A DNA stretch of 16,649 nucleotides, taken from contig DKBI01000106.1 of the NCBI GenBank assembly GCA_002451175.1, forward strand, positions 20,614 through 37,262, read 5' to 3'. Both the position numbers and the translations under genes were made by a program. The notes beneath the pieces were generated by a model that saw nothing but the letters and a program-made list of their open reading frames with translations, was not told where the DNA came from and searched no databases. Of this stretch, positions 6,386-13,946 are shown piece by piece. This stretch comes from Betaproteobacteria bacterium UBA6904 (GTDB lineage Bacteria > Pseudomonadota > Gammaproteobacteria > Burkholderiales > SG8-39). Positions within the stretch are counted from its first letter, which is position 1; each line of letters starts with the position of its first letter.

Positions 6386-9100
6386 ATGGAACGCAGCCTA
6401 TTCAGATACATCCTGCGCTTCAGCAGGCGCGATCAGCTGCTGATCGTGCCGCTCGTCGTGGCGTCGATGGTGCTGTATTTCCTGTCGCTCGACCTGCCGA
6501 AGACGATCATCAACGTCCCGATCCAGGGACGCGGCTTCCCCGATCCGGACTCGACCGTCCGCTTCCTGCAGCTGACCCTCAACCTGCCCGAGTTTCTCGG
6601 CGGCGCCTGGCCGCTGTTCGGCGGATTCTCGCTCGAGCGCATGCCGTATCTCCTCGTCCTGTCGCTCGCCTTTCTCGGGCTCATCGTCGCGAACGGACTG
6701 CTCAAGTTCCAGATCAACACGATGAAAGGCTGGATGGGCGAGCGCATGCTGCGGCGGCTGCGCTACGCACTGGTGGATCACATTCTGCGGTTTCCGCTGG
6801 CGCGATTCCGGCGCATCAAGTCGGCGGAGCTGGCGACGATGGTCAAGGACGAGGTCGAGCCGCTCGGCGGGTTCGTGGGCGAGGCCCTGATCACGCCCTT
6901 GTTCCTCGGCGGGCAGGCGCTCACCGCTTTGGTGTTCATCGTCTACCAGCACATCTATCTGGGCATGATCGCCGTGGTGATGGTCGCGGTGCAGGCCGGC
7001 ATCATCCCGAAGATGCGGCGGCGCCTGCTGACGCTCGCCAAGCAGCGGCAGCTTACCGCGCGCCAGCTCGCGGGGCGCATCGCCGAAGTGTCCGACGGCG
7101 CGGTGGAAATTCACGCCCACGACACGTCGAACTTCGAGCGCGCGGACGTCGCGGCGCGCCTCGGGCGCATGTTTCGCATCCGTTTCGAGTACTACCAGCG
7201 CAAGTTTCTCATCAAGTTCATCAACAACTTTCTCTCGCAGCTCACGCCGTTCCTGTTCTACACGGTCGGCGGCTACCTGGTGATCGTCGGCCGGCTGGAC
7301 ATCGGTGCCCTGGTGGCGGTCATTGCCGCGTACAAGGACCTGCCGACGCCGGTCAAGGAGCTGATCGACTGGGACCAGCAGCGACTCGACGTGCAGATCA
7401 AGTACACGCAGGTGATGGAGCAGTTCATCGTCGACGACCTGATCCCGGCGGAGCAGCAGGCGGTCATCGACCGCCCGGCACTGCCTACGCAGGGCAAGAT
7501 CTGCGGCTCCAATCTCTCGCTGGTGGACGAATCGGGAAGCAAGGTCCTGGACGGCGTTTCGTTCGAGGTGGACCTGGCCTCCCACGTCGCGATCGTCGGC
7601 CGGCCGGACAGCGGCCGCAGCGAGCTGGCGCAGGTGCTGGCGCGGCTCGTGCCGCCCTCGAGCGGCACGGTGACGATCGGCGAAATCGACATGACGCGCG
7701 CGCCGGAGGCGGTGACCGGTCGCGCCCTGGCGTATGTCGGCGCCACGTCCTACCTGTTCCCGACCTCCGTGCGCGAGAACCTGGTGTACGGCCTCAAGCA
7801 CCGGCCGGTGCGCGAGGCGGGCTACGAGGGCGAGGCGCTGAAGGAGCGCGAGTTTCAGCTGCGGGAGGCGCAGCGCACGGGCGGCACGACGCTCGACGTC
7901 GACGCCGACTGGGTGGACTACGAGTCGGCGGGCGTCAGCAACGCCGAGACGCTCGAGGAACGCATTCTCGACGTGCTCAAGGTCGTCGAGCTGGAAGGGC
8001 CCATGTTCGAGCACGGGCTGCGCAGCGCGATCGAACCCGACCGCGGGGGCGAGCTTCGCGAGCGGCTGCTCGGCGCGCGCGAGGCCATGCGCGAACGCCT
8101 GGTCTCCATGGGGATGCAGGAATGGGTGGAGCGCTTCGACCCGGCGCGCTACAACCGCAACGCATCGCTTGCCGAGAACCTGCTCTTCGGCGCCCCGGTC
8201 GGGAAGGCGTTCGACGTGGAGAACCTGGCCGCGAATCCGTACGTGATGCAGGTCCTCGAGGAAACCGGACTCACCGCCGATCTGCTGTCGGTCGGGCAGC
8301 AGCTCGCCGCGACGATGGTCGAGCTGTTCAGCGATCTTCCGCCGGGCCACGAATTCTTCGAGCGCTACAGCTTCATCCGCCATGAGGATCTGCCCAACGT
8401 GAAGGCGATCCTGGCGCGGGCATCGGAATTCGGTCTCCAGGGCATCGGCGCGCCCGAGCGTATGCAACTGCTGGGATTGCCCTTCAAGCTGGTCTCGGCG
8501 CGTCACCGCCTTGGACTGATCGACGAGGCCCTCGAGGGCCGGGTGCTGGAGGCGCGGCGCTATTTCGCGACGCGGCTCCCGGAGAACCTGCGGCGCTCGG
8601 TGGAGTTCTTCGATCCGACGCGCTACACCAGCGCCGCCTCGCTGCAGGACAACATCCTGTTCGGCAAGATCGTCTCCGGTCAGGCGAACGCGGCCGAGCG
8701 CATCGGCGAACTGCTGCGCCATGTGCTTGGCGAGCTCGGGCTGCGGCCGCTGGTCGTGCGGATCGGCCTCGACTACCAGGTCGGCGTCGGCGGCGCGCGG
8801 CTGCCCGCCTCGGAGCGACAGAAGATCGCCCTGGCGCGGGCGCTCCTGAAGCGGCCCGCCCTGCTGATCCTCGATCAGGCGCTGGGCGTGCTGGATCCGG
8901 CCTCGCAGACCGCGGTGAGCCGGAAGATCCGCGAGGAGCGCAAGGAGGCGGGAATCGTCTGGGTGCTGCAGCGGGCGGATCAGGCCGAGCACGTGCACTC
9001 GATTCTCGTGCTGGAGCGCGGGCGTCTCGCGGAGCAGGGGGAATTCGAAAAACTGAAGCAGACCGGCCAGGCGCTGAACAAGCTTCTCAAGGAAGGCTAA
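6386..9100 (+). CDS. Exporter-fold ABC protein with degenerate, expanded ATPase domain
   Basis: A 904-residue fusion of an ABC-exporter membrane domain and an altered NBD. Usual half-exporters are about 580-620 residues. Hydrophobic helices lie at about 18-36, 88-107, 170-188, 190-207, 285-302 and 304-315, with a large extracytoplasmic loop (about 40-85). The NBD begins near 370. Walker A is GRPDSGRS (405-412), with Arg411 replacing Lys. The Q-loop region YVGATSYLF has Ala453 where Gln is expected. The signature is LPASE (806-810) instead of LSGGQ, followed by normal RQKIALARALLKRP. Walker B LLILDQ has Gln831 for the catalytic Glu. The H-loop WVLQRAD has Gln862 for His. About 300 extra residues separate the X-loop (SVRENLVYG) from the signature and hold two more copies of that segment. 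The frame is open and uninterrupted, so this is not a decayed pseudogene. The substrate is unknown; ATP binding without hydrolysis, or dependence on a partner, is inferred. A cNMP-binding gene follows 19 bp downstream. Confidence 0.85.
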   Translation: MERSLFRYILRFSRRDQLLIVPLVVASMVLYFLSLDLPKTIINVPIQGRGFPDPDSTVRFLQLTLNLPEFLGGAWPLFGGFSLERMPYLLVLSLAFLGLIVANGLLKFQINTMKGWMGERMLRRLRYALVDHILRFPLARFRRIKSAELATMVKDEVEPLGGFVGEALITPLFLGGQALTALVFIVYQHIYLGMIAVVMVAVQAGIIPKMRRRLLTLAKQRQLTARQLAGRIAEVSDGAVEIHAHDTSNFERADVAARLGRMFRIRFEYYQRKFLIKFINNFLSQLTPFLFYTVGGYLVIVGRLDIGALVAVIAAYKDLPTPVKELIDWDQQRLDVQIKYTQVMEQFIVDDLIPAEQQAVIDRPALPTQGKICGSNLSLVDESGSKVLDGVSFEVDLASHVAIVGRPDSGRSELAQVLARLVPPSSGTVTIGEIDMTRAPEAVTGRALAYVGATSYLFPTSVRENLVYGLKHRPVREAGYEGEALKEREFQLREAQRTGGTTLDVDADWVDYESAGVSNAETLEERILDVLKVVELEGPMFEHGLRSAIEPDRGGELRERLLGAREAMRERLVSMGMQEWVERFDPARYNRNASLAENLLFGAPVGKAFDVENLAANPYVMQVLEETGLTADLLSVGQQLAATMVELFSDLPPGHEFFERYSFIRHEDLPNVKAILARASEFGLQGIGAPERMQLLGLPFKLVSARHRLGLIDEALEGRVLEARRYFATRLPENLRRSVEFFDPTRYTSAASLQDNILFGKIVSGQANAAERIGELLRHVLGELGLRPLVVRIGLDYQVGVGGARLPASERQKIALARALLKRPALLILDQALGVLDPASQTAVSRKIREERKEAGIVWVLQRADQAEHVHSILVLERGRLAEQGEFEKLKQTGQALNKLLKEG

Positions 9101-9119
9101 CCCGGAGCAGGAGGCGAAC

Positions 9120-9572
9120 ATGTCCCTGGAGCAAGAAGTCGAAATGATGCGGCAGATTCCGCTCTTCGCGCGGATTGCGCCGGCGATGCAGAAGCTGCTG
9201 TGCTTCGGCAGCGAACGCCTGACCTACGATCCCGGCCAGGACCTCGTGAAGATCGGCGAAATGGCGGATGCGGCCTACGTCATCATCGACGGGAAAGCGG
9301 AGGTTTCGGTGCCCGGGCCCAACGGTCCCGTCGTGGTGAACTCGCTGGGCAAGAACGAGGTGATCGGCGAGATTGCGATCTTCATCGATCTGCCACGGAC
9401 GGCGACCGTGACTGCGACGACCCGGATCGAGGCCCTGCGCATCTCGAAGGATCTGTTCATCAATGTCGTGCGACAGAACCCGGACGCCGCGATCGAGCTG
9501 ATCCGGGTGCTCGCCATGCGGCTGGCGAACACGACGCAGCAGCTGATCAAGAGCACGGCGGCGCGGAAATAG
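9120..9572 (+). CDS. Stand-alone cyclic-nucleotide-binding domain protein
   Basis: A 150-residue single-domain protein of the CRP/cNMP-binding family without a DNA-binding domain. The jelly-roll pattern is clear: the start IPLFARIAPAMQKLL, the strand YVIIDGKAEVSV, and a phosphate-binding cassette VIGEIAIFIDLPRTATVTA (about 81-99). In the cassette Glu84 and Arg93 match the ribose- and phosphate-contacting residues of CRP-type sites, so cAMP or cGMP binding is plausible. After the domain come only a helix (about 121-142) and a short basic tail, so it is not a transcription factor in the usual sense. AGGAGG at 9109-9114, 5 bp before the ATG, is a strong ribosome-binding site. It lies 19 bp after the degenerate ABC gene, very likely in the same operon, and may act as its regulatory partner (inference). 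Confidence 0.88.
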   Translation: MSLEQEVEMMRQIPLFARIAPAMQKLLCFGSERLTYDPGQDLVKIGEMADAAYVIIDGKAEVSVPGPNGPVVVNSLGKNEVIGEIAIFIDLPRTATVTATTRIEALRISKDLFINVVRQNPDAAIELIRVLAMRLANTTQQLIKSTAARK

Positions 9573-9586
9573 CCCCGCGCCCGGGG

Positions 9587-10006
9587 TCATTCCTCGACGA
9601 TTTCGTGATCCCGGGTGATGTCCGCGGTCCGGCCGAGCATGGCGGTCGCGGAGCAGTATTTCTCATGGGATAGCCGAATGGCGTTCTCCACCAGTGATGG
9701 TTTCAGGGCGCGGCCTCGGATTCTGAAGCGGAGGTGGATTTGGGTGAACACCTTGGGATCGGTCGCCGCGCGCTCCGCGGTCAGGTGCACTTCGCAGCCG
9801 GTCACGTCCTGCCGGCTGCGCTTCAGAATCAGCAGGACGTCGTAAGCGGTGCACCCCCCCGCGCCGACGAGCACCATCTCCATCGGCCGGGGGGCGAGAT
9901 TGCGGCCGCCGCCTTCCACGGCCCCATCCATCGTCACCGCGTGTCCGCTTCCGGTCTCGGCAAGGAACGACATGCCCTCCCCGGTCCAACGCACCGTGCA
10001 ATCCAT
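9587..10006 (-). CDS. OsmC-family protein
   Basis: A 139-residue OsmC/Ohr-superfamily protein, probably a cytoplasmic thiol-dependent peroxidase or a relative that handles organic hydroperoxides. Family features are the PRPMEMVLVGAGGCTAYDVLLIL stretch with the first conserved Cys (C52) and SHEKYCSATAML with the second (C118). The spacing and the short N-terminus suit the YhfA-like OsmC subgroup rather than Ohr. The ATG at 10006 is supported by TGGAG-type sequence (complement of about 10015-10019) 8 bp upstream. It converges on the cNMP-binding gene with 14 bp between the stops and is divergent from rplM. Peroxidase activity is a family inference; the true substrate is not evident. Confidence 0.9.
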   Translation of the reverse strand: MDCTVRWTGEGMSFLAETGSGHAVTMDGAVEGGGRNLAPRPMEMVLVGAGGCTAYDVLLILKRSRQDVTGCEVHLTAERAATDPKVFTQIHLRFRIRGRALKPSLVENAIRLSHEKYCSATAMLGRTADITRDHEIVEE

Positions 10007-10239
10007 TTCCGAATCTCCATGTCATCGGTCCCATCCCCGTTGAGGGCAATGCGAGCCTCGGGGATTCTTGCGCCGTCAAGCGCTCGAACGGGATGCAAAC
10101 CAGGAAGCCTGCCAAATCAATCGGTTAACGTGCATCCAGCGCATTGCTACGCCGCAGCCAGGTCATCTTGGAAGCGCATTATTGCACCTGGCACGCCGCG
10201 CCCTGGCCCCGCAGGCCGAGCCGGCGGCGCAGTTACCGT

Positions 10240-10268
10240 TTGACCAGGATACGGCGGCGCAATAAAAT
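10240..10268 (+). promoter_or_regulatory. Sigma70-type promoter of rplM-rpsI
   Basis: A -35 TTGACC (10240-10245) and a -10 TAAAAT (10263-10268) are separated by exactly 17 bp and point at rplM. Transcription would start near 10275, leaving a leader of only about 20 nt before the ATG at 10296, so there is little room for a structured ribosomal-protein autoregulatory leader. This is the best promoter match I found in the window. Confidence 0.72.
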
Positions 10269-10295
10269 TTCGGCCTTTTCGTCATCGGGCAGCGC

Positions 10296-10724
10296 ATGAA
10301 AACTTATACAGCGAAGGCTGGCACCGTCGAGCAACAGTGGTACCTGGTCGACGCCCGTGACAAGGTGCTCGGCCGGCTCGCCACGCAGCTCGCCAAGCGC
10401 CTGCGCGGCAAGCACAAACCGGAATACACACCGCACGTCGACACGGGCGATTTCATCGTCGTCGTGAACGCCGGGAAGGTGCGCGTCACGGGTCGCAAGG
10501 CGCTCGACAAGACCTACGTGCGGCATACGACCTATCCCGGCGGGATCCGCGAGACCTCGTTTGCGAAGCTGCAGGCGGCGCACCCGACGCGTGCGATCGA
10601 GAAGGCGGTCAAGGGCATGCTGCCCAAAGGGCCCTTGGGCTACGCGATGCTGCGCAAGCTCAAGGTCTACGCAGGCGGGACGCATCCGCATGCCGCACAG
10701 CAACCGAAAGCACTGGAGATCTGA
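10296..10724 (+). CDS. rplM: 50S ribosomal protein L13
   Basis: Large-subunit protein that binds 23S rRNA early in assembly. It is 142 residues, the standard bacterial length, and starts with the typical [20 protein letters not shown]. Internal landmarks are [41 protein letters not shown] and the C-terminal [22 protein letters not shown] followed by HPHAAQQP. The promoter at 10240-10268 lies just upstream. The ribosome-binding site before the ATG (around GGGCAGCGC) is weak. rpsI follows after one spacer base, the conserved L13-S9 operon. Confidence 0.98.
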   Translation: MKTYTAKAGTVEQQWYLVDARDKVLGRLATQLAKRLRGKHKPEYTPHVDTGDFIVVVNAGKVRVTGRKALDKTYVRHTTYPGGIRETSFAKLQAAHPTRAIEKAVKGMLPKGPLGYAMLRKLKVYAGGTHPHAAQQPKALEI

Positions 10725-10725
10725 C

Positions 10726-11118
10726 ATGGTCGGTGATTACTACTACGGCACCGGGCGCCGCAAGAGTTCCGTGGCGCGCGTGTTCCTCAAGTCCGGCAAG
10801 GGCCAGATCGTGGTCAACGGCCGGCCCGTGGACGAATTCTTCGCGCGGGAGACCGGGCGCATGATCGTGCGCCAGCCACTCGCGGCGACGAACCACCTGA
10901 CGACGTTCGACATCTCCGTGAACGTGCTGGGCGGCGGTGAGAACGGTCAGGCAGGCGCCGTCCGCCACGGCATCGCGCGCGCACTCATCGAGTATGATGC
11001 AACGCTCAAGCCGACGCTGAAGGCTTCCGGGCTGGTGACGCGCGACGCGCGGGAAGTCGAGCGAAAGAAGGTGGGACTGCACAAGGCGCGGCGGCGTCCG
11101 CAGTTCTCGAAGCGTTGA
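10726..11118 (+). CDS. rpsI: 30S ribosomal protein S9
   Basis: Small-subunit protein whose basic C-terminal tail reaches the P-site tRNA. It has 130 residues. Diagnostic segments are [19 protein letters not shown] near the start, [23 protein letters not shown] in the middle, and the terminal [17 protein letters not shown] with the invariant SKR end. The ATG at 10726 is two bases after the rplM stop codon begins to clear, giving near-overlap and probable translational coupling. A rho-independent terminator lies 20 bp after the stop. Confidence 0.98.
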   Translation: MVGDYYYGTGRRKSSVARVFLKSGKGQIVVNGRPVDEFFARETGRMIVRQPLAATNHLTTFDISVNVLGGGENGQAGAVRHGIARALIEYDATLKPTLKASGLVTRDAREVERKKVGLHKARRRPQFSKR

Positions 11119-11138
11119 TCGGCCAAGCAATCGATCCA

Positions 11139-11165
11139 AGCCGCCTGCGGGCGGCTTTTTGTTTT
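11139..11165 (+). terminator. Rho-independent terminator after rpsI
   Basis: A perfect 7-bp GC-rich stem (AGCCGCC at 11139-11145 with GGCGGCT at 11150-11156) closes a TGCG loop and runs straight into TTTTTGTTTT. This is a textbook intrinsic terminator, 20 bp after the S9 stop. It separates the ribosomal pair from argC, which must then have its own promoter or depend on readthrough. Confidence 0.88.
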
Positions 11166-11236
11166 GGACTGTGCCTCGCGCGCGGCCGTCAGGGCGCAGC
11201 GTGCCGCGGGGCGCACGGAATCGGACGGGGTTTCAC

Positions 11237-12280
11237 ATGATCAGAGCGGGCATCGTGGGGGGCACGGGTTACACCGGCGTCGAGCTGTTGCGGCTGCTGT
11301 CCCAGCATCCGCAGGTCGAACTGGCGGCCATCACCTCGCGCAAGGAGGCTGGAACGCCGGTCAGCAAGATGTTCCCGAGCCTGCGGGGCCGCGTGTCGCT
11401 CGCGTTCAGTGATCCGGAGCATGCCCGGCTGCGGGACTGCGACGTCGTCTTCTTCGCGACGCCGAACGGGGTGGCGATGGGCGAAGCGCGCGCGCTTCTC
11501 GACGCGGGCGTCCGGATCATCGACCTCTCCGCGGATTTTCGCATCCGGGACGTCGCCGAATGGGAGCGTTGGTACCGAGTGAAGCACGCCGCGCCCGATC
11601 TCGTGGCGCAGGCCGTGTACGGCTTGTGCGAGGTGAATCGCGACAAGGTCCGCACCGCGCGCCTCGTGGCAAACCCAGGGTGCTATCCGACGGCGGTGCA
11701 GCTGGGATTCCTGCCGCTGGTGGAGTCCGGCGCGATCGACCTCGACCATCTGATCGCCGATGCGAAATCCGGCGTTTCCGGCGCGGGCCGCAAGGCGGAG
11801 CAGCACCTGCTGTACGCGGAGGCGTCCGACAATTTCTCCGCCTACGGCGTGATGGGGCACCGTCACTGGCCGGAGATCCGCCAGGGCCTCGCGGAAATTG
11901 CCGGCGGGCGCGATGTCGGTCTCATCTTCACGCCGCACCTGACGCCGATGGTTCGCGGCATTCACGCCACGCTTTATGCGCGCGTTACGCGGGACGTGAA
12001 CTTCCAGTCGCTGTTCGAGCAGCGCTTTGCGGGCGAGCCGTTCGTCGACGTCATGCCGGCCGGCAGCTATCCGGACACGCGCTCGGTCCGCGCGGGGAAC
12101 GCGTGTCGCCTCGCCGTTCATCGCCCGAGCGAGAGCGCGCATCGTGCGGACACGCTGGTCGTGCTCTCGGTGATCGACAACCTCGTCAAGGGCGCCTCCG
12201 GGCAGGCCGTGCAGAACATGAATCTGATGTGCGGATTTCCGGAGACTGCAGGACTCGAGCAGGTGCCGGTCGTTCCGTGA
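11237..12280 (+). CDS. argC: N-acetyl-gamma-glutamyl-phosphate reductase
   Basis: Third enzyme of arginine biosynthesis: NADPH-dependent reduction of N-acetylglutamyl-5-phosphate to N-acetylglutamate-5-semialdehyde, in the cytoplasm. It has 347 residues, of the longer, non-fused bacterial ArgC type. The nucleotide-binding motif [17 protein letters not shown] is at residues 5-21. The catalytic Cys149 sits in [28 protein letters not shown], the HRHWPEI stretch with the base His, and [18 protein letters not shown] follow. The ATG at 11237 is taken because it places the Rossmann motif at the N-terminus. The same frame is open further upstream but that part overlaps the terminator. The stop overlaps the next gene by 4 bp (GTGA). 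Confidence 0.96.
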   Translation: MIRAGIVGGTGYTGVELLRLLSQHPQVELAAITSRKEAGTPVSKMFPSLRGRVSLAFSDPEHARLRDCDVVFFATPNGVAMGEARALLDAGVRIIDLSADFRIRDVAEWERWYRVKHAAPDLVAQAVYGLCEVNRDKVRTARLVANPGCYPTAVQLGFLPLVESGAIDLDHLIADAKSGVSGAGRKAEQHLLYAEASDNFSAYGVMGHRHWPEIRQGLAEIAGGRDVGLIFTPHLTPMVRGIHATLYARVTRDVNFQSLFEQRFAGEPFVDVMPAGSYPDTRSVRAGNACRLAVHRPSESAHRADTLVVLSVIDNLVKGASGQAVQNMNLMCGFPETAGLEQVPVVP

Positions 12281-13026
12281 GCGTCGCGCGGCTCTTGAAG
12301 CTGCGCCAGCGCTTCGGCATCGCGGCGCCGAGAGTCGCGGTGCGCACGCACTTGCCGTGGTACCTGCGCTGGCTCGTACTCGGGTTGCTGGCGGCGAGTT
12401 CGGTGGCCCTGGGGATGTGGATGTACGATGCGGGGCGCCGTTTTGCCGGTTTCGAGGCAACCGAGGCCGGTCAGGAGATTTCCACGGCGCGCCAGGAACT
12501 CGCGGTCGCGAGGGAGGAACTCGCGCGGCTGCGGGGGTTGTCGAACGCTGCGGAGAGCAAGATTGCCATCGAGCGGACGGCCCAGCAGGATCTGGTCAAG
12601 CAGCTGCGGTCCATGGAGGCCGAGAACGCCCGATTGCGCGAGGAGCTGGCGGTCTTTGAAAGCACCCTCTCGGCGGATCCGAAACATGCGGCGGCGATCT
12701 CCATCAAGCGGTTCAAGGTGGAGCCCGAACTGCGGGCCGGGGAATACCGGTTTCACCTGCTCATGCTGGCGATGGGCGCCAAGCGCGAGGAGTTCAGGGG
12801 GCGCTTCGAGCTGATCGTCAGCCTGAACCAGGGCGGGCGCGATGTTATGATGACCCTGCCGAAAGACGCCGCGGAGGACGGATTCAACCTTGGATTCAAG
12901 CACTTCCAGCGTGTCCAGGGCACTTTCCGGGTGGCTCCTTCAGCGCGCGTGAGCAGCGTACAGGTGCGTGTCTACGAGAACGGCACCGCGGAGGCGCGAG
13001 TGACGCAGACCACCACATTGGGATAG
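12277..13026 (+). CDS. Membrane-anchored coiled-coil protein (DUF6776-like)
   Basis: A 249-residue protein of unknown function. It starts at a GTG that overlaps the argC stop (GTGA). The first 27 residues are basic and presumably cytoplasmic. One hydrophobic helix follows (about 28-50, [25 protein letters not shown]). Then comes a Glu/Ala/Arg/Leu-rich heptad region (about 62-130, including [20 protein letters not shown] and [16 protein letters not shown]) that should form a coiled coil. The C-terminal domain (about 140-249) is beta-rich, with [31 protein letters not shown] and [13 protein letters not shown] recognise the general pattern of the DUF6776 family found beside bactofilin genes, but the assignment is from memory. 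The topology implies the coil and C-terminal domain are periplasmic. The bactofilin gene follows after 8 bp. Confidence 0.85.
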   Translation: MSVARLLKLRQRFGIAAPRVAVRTHLPWYLRWLVLGLLAASSVALGMWMYDAGRRFAGFEATEAGQEISTARQELAVAREELARLRGLSNAAESKIAIERTAQQDLVKQLRSMEAENARLREELAVFESTLSADPKHAAAISIKRFKVEPELRAGEYRFHLLMLAMGAKREEFRGRFELIVSLNQGGRDVMMTLPKDAAEDGFNLGFKHFQRVQGTFRVAPSARVSSVQVRVYENGTAEARVTQTTTLG

Positions 13027-13034
13027 GGGGGAGC

Positions 13035-13430
13035 ATGTTCGGCAGAGAAAGCAAACCGCACAATCGGATCGACAGCCTGATCGGCGCGACGACGCGCATC
13101 GAAGGCAATCTCTTCTTCAGCGGCGGCTTGCGCATCGACGGCACTGTGCGCGGCAACGTCGCCGCGCTGCCGGACCAGCCTTGCACGCTGGTGCTGTCCG
13201 AGCACGCGCGCATCGAGGGGGAGGTGCGCGCCACGCACTTGGTGATCAACGGGACCGTGACCGGCCCCGTGTTCGCGTCGGAGTCGCTGGAACTGCAGGC
13301 AAATTCCCGGGTCAAAGGCGACGTGCATTACAAGAGCATCGAAATCGTGCGGGGCGCCGTGGTGGAGGGCAGGCTCGTCCTCCACACGGCCGCCGAAGCG
13401 AAACCGGCCGGCCTCAAGCTGGCTTCCTGA
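13035..13430 (+). CDS. Bactofilin (polymer-forming cytoskeletal protein)
   Basis: A 131-residue bactofilin. These proteins form nucleotide-free filaments of right-handed beta-helix subunits that organise cell-wall enzymes, shape or polarity. The beta-helix core spans about residues 12-115, with short repeating turns: IEGNLFFSGGLRIDGTVRGNV, ARIEGEVRATHLVINGTVTGPV, SLELQANSRVKGDVHYKSIEIVRGAVVEGRLV. Short polar N- and C-terminal tails flank it, typical for the family. A GGGGGGAG ribosome-binding site sits just before the ATG. It follows the membrane coiled-coil gene by 8 bp, which points to co-expression. Bactofilins often work with M23 peptidases, and one is encoded about 1.6 kb downstream on the other strand. 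Confidence 0.93.
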   Translation: MFGRESKPHNRIDSLIGATTRIEGNLFFSGGLRIDGTVRGNVAALPDQPCTLVLSEHARIEGEVRATHLVINGTVTGPVFASESLELQANSRVKGDVHYKSIEIVRGAVVEGRLVLHTAAEAKPAGLKLAS

Positions 13431-13458
13431 CCAGACGCTGCGGCCTCCCAAGACCCCT

Positions 13459-13488
13459 TTGACCCGAGGGGCTGGACCGTTGCAGAAT
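13459..13488 (+). promoter_or_regulatory. Possible promoter upstream of erpA
   Basis: TTGACC (13459-13464) and CAGAAT (13483-13488) lie 18 bp apart in the 87-bp gap between the bactofilin stop and erpA. The -10 is poor (no T at the first position) so this is only a candidate. I saw no binding-site pattern I could confidently call IscR. Confidence 0.25.
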
Positions 13489-13517
13489 TTGACATTGCCA
13501 TGAAGGAGTGACGACGA

Positions 13518-13868
13518 ATGAACGCCGCCGTAGAAATGCCAGCACCGCTCGTTTTTACCGACAACGCCGCGGGCAAGGTGCGAGAACTGATCGAGGAAGA
13601 GGGTAATCCGGATCTCAAGCTGCGCGTCTTCGTCAACGGCGGGGGCTGCTCGGGCTTCCAGTACGGATTCACGTTCGACGAAATGCAGAACGATGACGAC
13701 ACGGTCATGCAGAAGAACGGCGTCACGCTGCTGATCGACCCGATGAGCTACCAGTATCTGGTCGGCGCGGAAATCGACTTCCAGGAAGGGCTCGAGGGCG
13801 CGCAGTTCGTCATCAAGAATCCGAACGCGACCACGACCTGCGGCTGCGGGTCTTCGTTCTCGGTCTGA
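13518..13868 (+). CDS. erpA: Iron-sulfur cluster insertion protein ErpA
   Basis: A-type carrier that receives Fe-S clusters from the Isc/Suf machinery and delivers them to apo-enzymes, 116 residues. The three cluster-ligand cysteines are present in the family context: C44 in [15 protein letters not shown], and C108 and C110 in [30 protein letters not shown] and [11 protein letters not shown] match the betaproteobacterial ErpA pattern. AAGGAG (13503-13508) lies 9 bp before the ATG. The tiny start-stop frame ATG AAG GAG TGA (13500-13511) overlaps that ribosome-binding site. It faces anmK across an inverted repeat. Confidence 0.97.
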   Translation: MNAAVEMPAPLVFTDNAAGKVRELIEEEGNPDLKLRVFVNGGGCSGFQYGFTFDEMQNDDDTVMQKNGVTLLIDPMSYQYLVGAEIDFQEGLEGAQFVIKNPNATTTCGCGSSFSV

Positions 13869-13890
13869 GGTCCGCGCCTCAGGGCGCGTC

Positions 13891-13939
13891 TCGGGGTCAG
13901 TGTCGGGGTTCCGTCGAGGAACCCCGACACTGACCCCGA
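13891..13939. repeat. Perfect 22-bp inverted repeat, REP-like hairpin or bidirectional terminator
   Basis: The arm at 13891-13912 (beginning TCGGGGTCAGTGTCGG) is the exact reverse complement of 13918-13939, with a 5-base loop GTCGA. It fills most of the 78-bp gap between the converging stops of erpA and anmK. No T-run follows on either strand, so it is not a standard intrinsic terminator. The internal GGGGTCAG is, to my recollection, common in palindromic repeats linked to REP-associated transposases, but there is no such transposase gene and no second copy in this window. The structure would be extremely stable in RNA from either strand and may protect or end both transcripts. Confidence 0.85.
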
Positions 13940-13946
13940 ATGCATT

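Noticed and set aside
6398..9121. A 907-codon open frame antisense to the degenerate ABC gene
   Set aside because: It mirrors the third-position GC bias of the + strand gene. Its protein is rich in His/Arg/Gln/Leu without any recognisable domain, and the + strand frame has clear ABC homology.
9120..9572. CRP/FNR-type transcription factor
   Set aside because: The protein ends about 25 residues after the cNMP-binding barrel; there is no room for and no trace of a helix-turn-helix domain.
9573..9586. CCCCGCGCCCGGGG between the converging cNMP-binding and OsmC genes as a terminator
   Set aside because: The stem would be only 4 bp with no following T-run on either strand; it exactly fills the spacer but is too weak to call.
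10007..10239. Small RNA, tRNA or extra gene in the OsmC-rplM gap
   Set aside because: No tRNA-like fold, no codon-biased frame and no terminator pattern. Apart from the OsmC ribosome-binding site and the rplM promoter at its right end I see nothing definite.
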